Shown here in pieces: positions 1 to 6,836 of a DNA stretch of 11,966 bases (position 1 is its first letter; the number at the start of each line of letters is the position of its first letter). The DNA is from JAJPHJ01 sp035622315. GTDB taxonomy: Bacteria; Vulcanimicrobiota; Vulcanimicrobiia; Eremiobacterales; Eremiobacteraceae. The notes beneath the pieces are model-generated. The model worked only from the letters and a program-made list of their open reading frames with translations. It searched no databases and was not told the origin of the DNA. The DNA lies in contig DASPVP010000150.1 of NCBI GenBank assembly GCA_035622315.1, positions 1 to 11,966 on the forward strand. Reading direction: 5' to 3'. A program made the translations under genes and the position numbers.

Positions 1-996
1 CGGTCCGTAGGCCGGCGCGACGTGCACGACACCCGTGCCGTCTTCCGTCGTGACGAAAGGCGCGGGGATCACGTAGTAGCGGTCTTCCGGGCCCGTGCAA
101 TACTCGAAGAGCGGCTGGTAGCGCACCCCTGCGAACTGCGCGCCCGCTCTGCGCTCGAGCACCTGGATGGGTTCGTCGCGGAACACCTTGCCGAGCAGCG
201 GCTCGGCCACGATGAGCTTCTCGTCCCCGTGGCGCACTGTGGCGTAGACGACCTCGGGGTGGACGGCCAGCGCCATGTTCGCCGGGAGGGTCCACGGCGT
301 GGTCGTCCACGCGAGAAATGCGGTCGAAGGATCGTCGCGCAGGCGGAAGCGGACGAAAACCGACGGATCGTCCACCTCGCGATAGCCTTGGGCCACCTCG
401 TGGTCTGAGAGCGTGGCGCCGATGCGCGGGTCGTAGGGCACGGACTTGTAGTCTTGCACCACGAGCCCACGATCCCAGAGCTGCTTGAAGAGCCACCAGA
501 CGGTCTCGATGTAGTCGTTGGTCAGCGTGAAGTACGCGTCGTTGAGATCGACCCAGTAGCCCATGCGTTCGGTCATGCGCTGCCAATCCCCGACATAACG
601 GTAGACGCTCTCGCGGCAGCGCCGCGTGAACTCGACGATGCCCACCTCTTTCTCGATGCGGCTCTTGTCGAGGATGCCAAGCTCTTTTTCGATCTCGTGC
701 TCGACCGGCAATCCGTGCGTGTCCCAACCGGCCTTGCGCCGCACGAAGTAGCCACGCATCGTCCAAAAGCGCGGATAGAGATCCTTGAACGCCCGCGCCA
801 GCACGTGGTGCACGCCCGGCCGGCCGTTCGCGGTCGGCGGCCCTTCGTAGAACGAGTAGCGCGGACCGTTGCGCGTCTGCTCGAGCGTTCGCGCGAAGAT
901 GTTGTGGGCGTTCCAGAAATGCAGCAGCTCGCTCTCTTGCGCGGCTGCATCGAAGCGCTCGGCCATCATCGGATACACGACGGTCTTTTCGGTCAT
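1..996 (-). CDS. ileS: Isoleucyl-tRNA synthetase, N-terminal part (cut by window edge)
   Basis: Class I aminoacyl-tRNA synthetase that charges tRNA-Ile in the cytoplasm. My translation gives the first 332 residues, with the gene running off the left edge. Seen: the class I ATP-binding region PPTANGRPGVHHVLAR (residues 53-68) in the HHVLAR form of the HIGH motif, the block WDTHGLPVE (91-99), the CP1 editing-domain signature WTTTPWTLPAN (230-240) and the editing-site segment GTGVVHVAPAYG (320-331). The HHVLAR form matches the long (about 1,000+ residue) IleS type known from clostridia, Bacteroidetes and similar groups. The ATG at 996 overlaps the stop of the M50 protease gene as ATGA, which fixes the start and implies translational coupling. 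Oddity: the usual CPxC zinc knuckle after VPY is replaced by DPRI (189-192). Identification is very secure. The missing 3' part includes the KMSKS loop. Confidence 0.97.
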   Translation of the reverse strand, partial: MTEKTVVYPMMAERFDAAAQESELLHFWNAHNIFARTLEQTRNGPRYSFYEGPPTANGRPGVHHVLARAFKDLYPRFWTMRGYFVRRKAGWDTHGLPVEHEIEKELGILDKSRIEKEVGIVEFTRRCRESVYRYVGDWQRMTERMGYWVDLNDAYFTLTNDYIETVWWLFKQLWDRGLVVQDYKSVPYDPRIGATLSDHEVAQGYREVDDPSVFVRFRLRDDPSTAFLAWTTTPWTLPANMALAVHPEVVYATVRHGDEKLIVAEPLLGKVFRDEPIQVLERRAGAQFAGVRYQPLFEYCTGPEDRYYVIPAPFVTTEDGTGVVHVAPAYGP

Positions 997-2114
997 GCCG
1001 GCGCGCCACGAACCGCGTGGAGGGCGCGGAAGATCGAGTCACGCGACACGATGCCCACGAGCTCGCCGTCGCTGTAGACCGGCAGCTCGCCAAGTTCGCG
1101 TTGCGAGAGCTGGCGCAAGACCTCGCGCGCTGACTCCGTGCCTGAAAGCGCGATCGTCCGGGCGATGGGCGTCATGACCGCGCTCACGGGTGTCTGCGCC
1201 CACAACGGCAGCGGAATGCCGGCCGTCTGACGCACGTCGGCCAGACCGACGAGCGCTCCCTGGTCGACGACCGGATAGCCAGTCTGCGGCTTGCCCGCGA
1301 CCTCGCCGATAAATGACGCGACCGAGGTCTGCGCCGGCACGGGCACGAGCGACTTGACCATGCAATCGCGCACGAGCATCGTCTCAAGCTTGCGATCGAT
1401 ACGTGCCTGCCTGCCGACGCCGCGCGCGGCCTGCGCCAAGAATCCCGCGATGAGGACGAGCCAGAGCCCTTGGAGCTCGTCAAGGCCGAAGACGATGTAC
1501 AAACCCGTGAGGATGAGAGCGCCCGCAAACACGAGGCTGACGTTGCTCGCCCAGACGGTCGCGCGAGCGGAACTGGGCTGCGCCATCCACAGAAGCGAGC
1601 GCAGCACGCGACCGCCATCGGTCGGAAAGGCTGGGATGAGATTGAAAACCGCCACGACTGCGTTCGCGATGGAAAGGAAATAACAAAACGTGGCGCCCCA
1701 ATCCCAGTTCAGAGCGCTCGCACCGAGGTACAGCAGCCAGAAGACGAGAGCCAAGGCCGCGCTGAGCGCGGGGCCAGCGATCGCCATCTTGAGCTCGTCG
1801 ACCGGTGCATCCGGCTCGCGCATGATAGTGGCGACGCCGCCGAAGAGGAAAAGCGTGATGCCGCCGATGGGGATGCCGAGGCGTCGCGCGACGAGCGCGT
1901 GTGCGAACTCGTGCGCGATAAGGCACGCGAAGAACACGAGCGGCGCGACCAGCACGAGCGCCAGGCTCGACGCACCATGCAGCGAGGGCGCGAACAGGTG
2001 CCCGAAGTACGCCGCGCGCCACACGAACAGCGCGTAGATGAGGAGCCAGCTCGGGTGGATGCTGATCGTGATGCCGGCGATCCGCCCGACGTCCCAGGTC
2101 CAGCGAAAACGCAT
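993..2114 (-). CDS. M50 site-2-type intramembrane zinc metalloprotease with two CBS domains
   Basis: A 373-residue integral membrane protease of the S2P/M50 family, Rip3-like subclass, which cleaves substrates inside the membrane. Seen: the zinc motif HEFAH at residues 68-72 within a hydrophobic helix, and the second metal-ligand region NLIPAFPTDGGR at 158-169 (Asp166 as third ligand). Hydrophobic segments lie at about 22-33, 50-68, 112-132, 142-162, 192-210 and 214-230. Two CBS domains follow, about 244-300 and 309-368, typically adenosyl-ligand sensors that gate activity. The usual PLDGGR or PMDGGR reads PTDGGR here, which should not abolish metal binding. An SD-like AAGG lies 6 nt before the ATG, 20 nt after csaB ends, and the stop overlaps the ileS start (ATGA). 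The substrate is unknown. The neighbours suggest an envelope-related target, but that is inference. Confidence 0.93.
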   Translation of the reverse strand: MRFRWTWDVGRIAGITISIHPSWLLIYALFVWRAAYFGHLFAPSLHGASSLALVLVAPLVFFACLIAHEFAHALVARRLGIPIGGITLFLFGGVATIMREPDAPVDELKMAIAGPALSAALALVFWLLYLGASALNWDWGATFCYFLSIANAVVAVFNLIPAFPTDGGRVLRSLLWMAQPSSARATVWASNVSLVFAGALILTGLYIVFGLDELQGLWLVLIAGFLAQAARGVGRQARIDRKLETMLVRDCMVKSLVPVPAQTSVASFIGEVAGKPQTGYPVVDQGALVGLADVRQTAGIPLPLWAQTPVSAVMTPIARTIALSGTESAREVLRQLSQRELGELPVYSDGELVGIVSRDSIFRALHAVRGAPA

Positions 2115-2134
2115 GTGCTACCTTGTTTCCGCCG

Positions 2135-3229
2135 TCACGGAGAGGCACCTTCCACGAAGCCGGCGAGCCAATCGAACGACTGCGACGCGAGCGCGGCTTG
2201 CGCGCGTGCTCCCTCGCGGAGTTGCACCGCGAGCGCCTCGCGCGAGGACATGAGTTTCTCGACGGCGTCTTGCGCGGTGCCGGAAGCAAGCGCGGGAAGT
2301 GGATAGTGCAGGCTCTCGCACAGCGCCCCGATCTTCGGATCGTAAGGCACCGCGAGGAACGGCACGCCGAGGACGGCCGCGAGGACGAGCGAGTGCAGGC
2401 GCATGCCGACGACCGCGGTGCAGCGTCGGAAAAGAGCGGCCATGGTGGCCAGGTCGTAACCGCCGCCGAGCAGGAGCGGCGAGGTGCGGCAACGCCTGAT
2501 GATCGAGACGGCAGCTTCGACGTCGTCGGGGCGCTGGAACGGAACGAAGACGACTTGCGCGCCGAACCGCATCGCGAAGAGGTCCACCACTCTGGCGATC
2601 TCTGCGCCGATGCGATCGAGCATGCGCGCCGGACGCACGACCGCCGCGACGAGCATGCCGCTCTGTGAGATGCCCTCGGAAGCGAGCACTCGTTCGGCGG
2701 CCTCGCCGCTCTCGACGCTCGCGAGGAAGACGGGATCGGCGCCTTGGCGCACGTCCACGCGCGGGAGCAGTTCTGCGAGTAGCGCCGCGCTCGCCGCATC
2801 GCGGACGATCGCGAGATCCACGCGCGCGCAGGCGCGCCGAACGACGTGCTTGGCCGTGAAGCCCAAGGGCCCGATGCCCTGCGCGAAGATCGCGGCTCGC
2901 CGTCCGGCGCTCTTGGCCTCGTGGATCAACCCTGTATAGTAGAGCAGGCTGCGCAGGCTCGTGCTCGACTGCAAAAGTCCACCGCCGCCGCTCACGAAGA
3001 CATCGGTGTTGGCGATCGCGCGCGTGACGAGCGCATGCGACATGCGCGGCACGCTTTCGACACGATATGTCGCCGCGGTGCGCCCAGGTGTGGCGGAGAG
3101 CACGGTCAACAGGTCCGCCGGACGCCGCCGCCGCCACTGCTCGACGAACACCTGGAGAATCGCCTCGTCACCGAAGTTGTCGAAGCCGTAGTAGCCCGAG
3201 AGGAGCAGCTTCGCGCTCCCGGTGGTCAT
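2135..3229 (-). CDS. csaB: Polysaccharide pyruvyl transferase CsaB
   Basis: A 364-residue member of the polysaccharide pyruvyl transferase family. CsaB is known to add a pyruvyl ketal from phosphoenolpyruvate to secondary cell-wall polysaccharide, creating the ligand for SLH domains of S-layer proteins. Seen: the N-terminal Rossmann-like entry GYYGFDNFGDEAIL (12-25), the glycine-rich VSGGGGLLQ, FAQGIGPLG, and the C-terminal active-site signature GMRLHSLVLA followed by PYDPKI. These are the CsaB landmarks and the length is usual for the family. The ATG overlaps the stop of the upstream DUF5693 gene as ATGA, so the two products are probably made together. No SLH-domain protein lies in this window, so its polymer and the S-layer client remain inferred. 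Another member of the pyruvyl transferase superfamily is the only realistic alternative. Confidence 0.93.
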   Translation of the reverse strand: MTTGSAKLLLSGYYGFDNFGDEAILQVFVEQWRRRRPADLLTVLSATPGRTAATYRVESVPRMSHALVTRAIANTDVFVSGGGGLLQSSTSLRSLLYYTGLIHEAKSAGRRAAIFAQGIGPLGFTAKHVVRRACARVDLAIVRDAASAALLAELLPRVDVRQGADPVFLASVESGEAAERVLASEGISQSGMLVAAVVRPARMLDRIGAEIARVVDLFAMRFGAQVVFVPFQRPDDVEAAVSIIRRCRTSPLLLGGGYDLATMAALFRRCTAVVGMRLHSLVLAAVLGVPFLAVPYDPKIGALCESLHYPLPALASGTAQDAVEKLMSSREALAVQLREGARAQAALASQSFDWLAGFVEGASP

Positions 3230-5262
3230 GTGGGCGCGGCGCGCCTCGACCAGACCGCGCGATAGATGCGTTGCGCGATCATGCCAGCCACGAACCCGAA
3301 GATCAAACCCAAGAGGACGCGCAACGCGGTGATGGCGAGCGGCGTGTGGATGTGCGAGAACGTGTCGATCACATCGGCCAGAGAGATGCCGGCTGCGAGC
3401 ACCACGATCCAGCCGATCGCCCGCCGGTGTGCCTGCGACAGCGCAGGCAAGAGCACGAGCGCGGGAAAGCCGAGCAAGAACTCCTTGAAGCGCGGTCGCG
3501 CGCCGAACAGCGTGGTCAGCACGCCGCGGAGGTGCGTCTCGAAGCCGGAAACTCCGATGTCAGGCTGGTTGCCCGAGCGCATGAGCAACAGCGTCGCGGC
3601 CGCGCCCAACACGATGACTGCCGCAAGCTGCCAGGCACGCAGCGGCTGATTCCCGACTTCCACAGGGCTGCGCGCCCCGCCGAAGCGCTGCGAAAAGGCG
3701 TACAGGCAGAGCAGCACGAGCGGCGGACCAGCGAGCAGCAGCTTCGTGCCGATGAACTGCTGCACTTCGATCATGAACGTGGCCTGCGACAGCAAGCCGG
3801 CGACGAACAAACCGCCCAGGATGGCGATGCCGGCGCAACGCAAAAGGCACAGCGCGCCATCACGTGCATCTTGCAACCATGTCGCTCCGGCTCGCGGCTG
3901 CGGTCGCGCGAAGTATGGCGCGAGCGCGCTCCCGGCGAGCACCGCGAAGGTGAGCGCGCCGCCGAGCGCCCACGCTTGCCGCACGATCGCGTCGTGTGCA
4001 AGCACCACCCCCGCGGCGTATGCCGCGATGGTGATCGCGAATCCCGTCCACACCATCCACGGGCGAGCACAACCGTAGAGATCGAGCAAGAGCAGAAACG
4101 CGGCGGTCGCACCGAGGGCGACGATCCCGTAGAGCAACTCGAGCACGGGACCCTTGAAATTGACGAAGCCCTGCGCTCGACCAATCGAAAAGCCGTTGGC
4201 CAACAAGCCATCGCGCAGCCGGCGCAGCATCTCGAGGTTGGTCGCTTCGGCTGATTCTGTGACCAGGCTGCCGTCGGGCGCCGTGCGCTGGATGAGGTGC
4301 GGGAACGGGCGCAAGTAGATGACGCGGATGTTGCGCTCGCGCACGCCGAGCAGGTAGCGCGCGATCACGGTGTCGAGATCCAGCTTGTCGAGTTCGACCT
4401 TCGTGATCGCTTGCACGCGCACGGTCTGGTTGACGATTTTGCGCGCGAGCGTGATGCTGCCTTTTTGGATCTGGTCGTCGCTATACGCCTCGACGTCGCC
4501 GAAGTTGACCCCGGACGCTCTGAACGCGTCCGCCGTAGCGTCGAGATTGTACGGGTTGCCTAAGACCTCGTTGCCCAAGCCGAAGAAGATGACGGTGCCG
4601 ATCCGGCCGCCAGCGAGCATCTGCGCGAACGTGGCGGCGATGCGATCGGGCCCCATGCGCTCGTTGTTCATCACCCGCGGATCCACGAGCAATCCGTCGC
4701 GCCGCACCTGGGCCGCGATGTCGTCGGGGATGCCCAGCCCGAGGCTGTTGAAGAAATCGATCTGCGTCTTGACCGCAAGGATGGCGGGCAGCGCGCTCCG
4801 CACGAGCCGCACGTTTCGAGGTTCGATCTGGTTGCGCAAGACGGTGAGGTAGCGGGCGAGGGCTTGGCGGTCGTAGACGATGAGGTAGACGCTATTCGGA
4901 TCGATCGTCCGAGCGCGCGCCATCGCCGCGAGCAAGGGGTCGCGCAGCGGCGAGACGCGAGCGCTGTCGATGAGCTGTTGGCCGGAGAGCGCGAGCGCGT
5001 GGTTCGCGTCGTTGACCCGCTGGCCTTGCTCTTCGTAGATCGCGACCGAGGTGAGACCTGCCCTGCGCATTTCGCGCAGCAACTCGTCCGTATCGTAGCC
5101 ATAGGCTTGCGCGAAGTCCGCGAGATCCTGCTGGTCCATGGTGATCTCGACGCTGCGATTGCGCGCTTCGAAACGGAAGCGGTCGGCCACGACGAGGACA
5201 GCCGCCAGCGCCCCAGCGATGAGCACGGCGATCGCTAGGCGCCGGACGAGAGAGTCTCCCAT
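3226..5262 (-). CDS. DUF5693-family polytopic membrane protein
   Basis: A 678-residue membrane protein. The N-terminus has one membrane anchor (about residues 7-26). An extracytoplasmic region of about 340 residues (30-372) follows, then a run of about eight or nine hydrophobic helices (roughly 373-395, 403-422, 430-450, 475-492, 505-523, 545-561, 596-610, 615-632, 644-663). This layout and the sequence resemble DUF5693, a family I recall next to csaB in Firmicutes. The soluble part alternates strands and helices (SVAIYEE, VIFFGLGNE, IRVIYLRPF), which suggests an alpha/beta, possibly barrel-like, domain. That is inference. Function is unknown. The ATGA overlap with csaB suggests a role in making, exporting or pyruvylating the same wall polymer. 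AAAGG lies 8 nt before the ATG, and a 38-nt gap separates it from the HAAS-like gene upstream. Confidence 0.85.
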   Translation of the reverse strand: MGDSLVRRLAIAVLIAGALAAVLVVADRFRFEARNRSVEITMDQQDLADFAQAYGYDTDELLREMRRAGLTSVAIYEEQGQRVNDANHALALSGQQLIDSARVSPLRDPLLAAMARARTIDPNSVYLIVYDRQALARYLTVLRNQIEPRNVRLVRSALPAILAVKTQIDFFNSLGLGIPDDIAAQVRRDGLLVDPRVMNNERMGPDRIAATFAQMLAGGRIGTVIFFGLGNEVLGNPYNLDATADAFRASGVNFGDVEAYSDDQIQKGSITLARKIVNQTVRVQAITKVELDKLDLDTVIARYLLGVRERNIRVIYLRPFPHLIQRTAPDGSLVTESAEATNLEMLRRLRDGLLANGFSIGRAQGFVNFKGPVLELLYGIVALGATAAFLLLLDLYGCARPWMVWTGFAITIAAYAAGVVLAHDAIVRQAWALGGALTFAVLAGSALAPYFARPQPRAGATWLQDARDGALCLLRCAGIAILGGLFVAGLLSQATFMIEVQQFIGTKLLLAGPPLVLLCLYAFSQRFGGARSPVEVGNQPLRAWQLAAVIVLGAAATLLLMRSGNQPDIGVSGFETHLRGVLTTLFGARPRFKEFLLGFPALVLLPALSQAHRRAIGWIVVLAAGISLADVIDTFSHIHTPLAITALRVLLGLIFGFVAGMIAQRIYRAVWSRRAAPT

Positions 5263-5300
5263 GCCGTGTGCCTTTGAGGTCCGGTGCGGGCTTGCCTGCG

Positions 5301-5738
5301 CTAGCTCTTCGCCTTGAACTTGTCAGCCGCTTCGCGCAATTTTTGCGCCGCGAGGTCGAGCGCATTCGCGGCGGTCTCGATCGATGCGAAGAAGACTTGT
5401 TCGCCGCGCTCCGCAGCCGCCTTCGCGAACGCCGAGGCGCGTTCGCTGAATTGCGCGCGATCGAATCCGAACGATTCGGGCGACCACTTCAGGTGATCCG
5501 CGGTCAAGCGCGCGGCGAGCGCTTCCGGCGTCCCCAACTCCGCGAGTTCAGCCTCGATCAGGTCCGACCCGACCTCGAGCCGGTTCTGCTGGTAGGCTTT
5601 GCTCTCGCATGCGCCCGCGATCTGGCGATAGAGACGATCCACAATCGGCATCCGCGCCGACGGCGGGAGCGCGAGGGCCCGGTTCACGTGGTCCAGGTAG
5701 TCGTTGAGCGCGGCGACGGCTTCAGGCGAGAAGTTCAT
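5301..5738 (-). CDS. HAAS-domain-like small protein (DUF1700-like), first gene of the csaB/ileS operon
   Basis: A 145-residue soluble-looking protein. Residues 10-80 resemble the HAAS (DUF1700-type) helical domain. They show an L-x-x-YLDHVNRAL helix, then a PPSARMPIVDRL helix, then a third helix ending in ELAELGTPEALAARL, the characteristic 'LG-x-P-E' turn. HAAS domains usually sit beside PadR-type regulators and act in envelope-linked signalling. No transmembrane segment or PadR gene is present here. The C-terminal third (about 98-143) is Ala/Glu/Lys-rich, predicted helical and possibly coiled coil. The reading frame stays open far upstream to 6776, but that stretch is antisense to a well-supported plus-strand gene. 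The ATG at 5738 has a good GGAG site 7 nt upstream. The gene lies 38 nt before the DUF5693 gene and so probably leads the operon. The HAAS assignment is by pattern only. Confidence 0.75.
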   Translation of the reverse strand: MNFSPEAVAALNDYLDHVNRALALPPSARMPIVDRLYRQIAGACESKAYQQNRLEVGSDLIEAELAELGTPEALAARLTADHLKWSPESFGFDRAQFSERASAFAKAAAERGEQVFFASIETAANALDLAAQKLREAADKFKAKS

Positions 5739-5743
5739 TGACG

Positions 5744-5749
5744 ATCTCC
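5744..5749 (-). promoter_or_regulatory. Ribosome binding site GGAGAT for the HAAS-like gene
   Basis: GGAGAT on the minus strand, with GGAG ending 7 nt before the ATG at 5738. It settles the start of a frame that is otherwise open for about another kilobase upstream. Confidence 0.65.
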
Positions 5750-5813
5750 GTGATCTAGCTTTGAGATTGCAGTCCTTGGCAGGGCTCCCTTTCGACTTCG
5801 CCGACTCGTACAC

Positions 5814-6752
5814 ATGGCGTCGGTGAACCTGACGTGCGTGGATTGCGGACCGGACCGTCCGTGCGCACCCTGCCGCGCGATACTCCGCGCCCTGCGGGCT
5901 GCAGGACACGTGGCGACACTGACCTCGCGTTACGACGCCTTGCGCGCGGCGACCGTCGGCCGCTACGGCTTCGACGCGTGCGTCCTCCCGCTGCGCAAGC
6001 AGGAGCGCGCGGTTCTCGATGCCGCTGAGGCGCTGCTCCCAAAGACGCGCGTTGGGCTTGTCGTGGAAGCGGACACCTTCGATGCGGCGCGGCTGCCCCG
6101 CGGTTTCGCGCTCATCCCGACGGCCGATTGGTCGACACACCCGTTTCCAACCGACTGGATCGCACGCGAGCCTGCGCCGGCATCGGAAGTCGCCGATGCT
6201 TCGGACTCCACGGCCATCGCACCGGTGCTTGCGCCCGGAGCCGTGGACCTCGGCGTGGCCAAGCGCAGGTTGAAGAGCCTGGCTGCCCGCGCGCAACGTG
6301 AGCTTGGGCTCGCGGGTTTTGTCGACGAACGGCTCGACCCGCTCGCCGCGCTCGAGGACGAGATCGCATGGGCGAGCGCGAGCGCTAGCGGTTTTGGGAT
6401 TCTGCTCGCGATCGTGCCGACGAAGGCCCAGGCGGCGCCGGCCGCGCTCGAGCGCACGCTCGGTGCGTTGCGCGATCTCGTGAAGAAAGTCGTGCGCGAC
6501 AGCGATGCGATCGCCCAGGGCCGCGAGAGCATTCTCGTCATCGTGCCCGAAGCGCGTGAGGACGATATCGCAGCCGTGGCCGCGAGGCTGGCGCATCGGG
6601 TTCGCCGCACGCTGAAAGATCCCAAGGTGGAGAAATCGCTCGCGCGAGCGCTGCGGCACGTCACGATCGGAGCGAGCGCATATCCCGCGCACGGCCTCAC
6701 GCGCGAAACGTTGCTTGCCCGCGCCACCGCGGCGGCACAACCCGCCACCTGA
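5814..6752 (+). CDS. Degenerate GGDEF-like protein with N-terminal CxxC-x5-CxxC motif and receiver-like region
   Basis: A 312-residue protein of uncertain function. Residues 8-20 carry C8xxC11 and C17xxC20, a compact zinc-ribbon-like cluster. Residues 32-103 look like a receiver-type alpha/beta fold (HVATLTSRYDALRA, GFDACVLPL, VGLVVEADTF), though a phospho-acceptor Asp is not obvious. About 105-145 is a linker. Residues 175-307 follow the outline of a GGDEF domain: GILLAIVP strand, then VVRDSDAIAQGRESILVIVP, then the terminal block VTIGASAYPAHG with a following LLARATAA helix. The catalytic GGDEF loop is GRESI (236-240), so diguanylate cyclase activity is very unlikely; a binding or regulatory role is more plausible. 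The gene diverges from the csaB/ileS operon. No Shine-Dalgarno sequence precedes the ATG, and no other in-frame start exists back to the upstream stop at 5751. That the gene is real is fairly secure; the domain reading is moderate. Confidence 0.8.
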   Translation: MASVNLTCVDCGPDRPCAPCRAILRALRAAGHVATLTSRYDALRAATVGRYGFDACVLPLRKQERAVLDAAEALLPKTRVGLVVEADTFDAARLPRGFALIPTADWSTHPFPTDWIAREPAPASEVADASDSTAIAPVLAPGAVDLGVAKRRLKSLAARAQRELGLAGFVDERLDPLAALEDEIAWASASASGFGILLAIVPTKAQAAPAALERTLGALRDLVKKVVRDSDAIAQGRESILVIVPEAREDDIAAVAARLAHRVRRTLKDPKVEKSLARALRHVTIGASAYPAHGLTRETLLARATAAAQPAT

Positions 6753-6763
6753 CAAAAATCGTG

Positions 6764-6832
6764 TGTAGCGGCGCACCTTCAGGTGCGCCCGTTCGCGCGT
6801 GCCGAGGGCCGACCTAAAGGTCGGCCGCTACA
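6764..6832. repeat. 69-bp double-hairpin inverted element (REP/BIME- or MITE-like), possible bidirectional terminator
   Basis: Two related 26-bp units stand in opposite orientation. The first (6764-6789) opens with TGTAGCGG and folds as GGCGCACC-TTCA-GGTGCGCC (6770-6789). The second (6807-6832) folds as GGCCGACC-TAAA-GGTCGGCC (6807-6826) and closes with GCTACA. Both stems are perfect 8-bp pairings with 4-nt loops. The outer ends, 6764-6771 and 6825-6832, are also perfectly complementary. The units differ at five positions: four are compensatory stem changes and one lies in the loop. The element fills the 84-nt gap between two convergent genes, where it could end transcription from both sides. 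On the minus strand a T5 run (6758-6754) follows the hairpins, too distant for a textbook intrinsic terminator. Confidence 0.75.
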
Positions 6833-6836
6833 TTTC

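Noticed and set aside
1480..2799. 439-codon minus-strand open frame across the csaB and M50 genes
   Set aside because: It is a shadow frame. Its translation is Arg/Ser/Ala-rich without motifs, while csaB and the M50 protease in the other frames have full family signatures.
3067..4254. 395-codon plus-strand open frame opposite csaB and DUF5693
   Set aside because: The composition (Arg, Glu, Gln, His rich) is typical of the antisense of GC-rich coding sequence, with no recognisable domain.
5263..5300. Possible hairpin between the HAAS-like and DUF5693 genes
   Set aside because: The GC-rich inverted stretch (GCAGGC/GCCCGC on the minus strand) has an internal mismatch and no T-run, so a terminator inside the operon is not supported.
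5739..6776. N-terminal extension of the HAAS-like frame on the minus strand (total open frame 491 codons)
   Set aside because: The extension is antisense to the better supported plus-strand GGDEF-like gene, reads as low-complexity Arg-rich sequence, and a good ribosome binding site marks the start at 5738.
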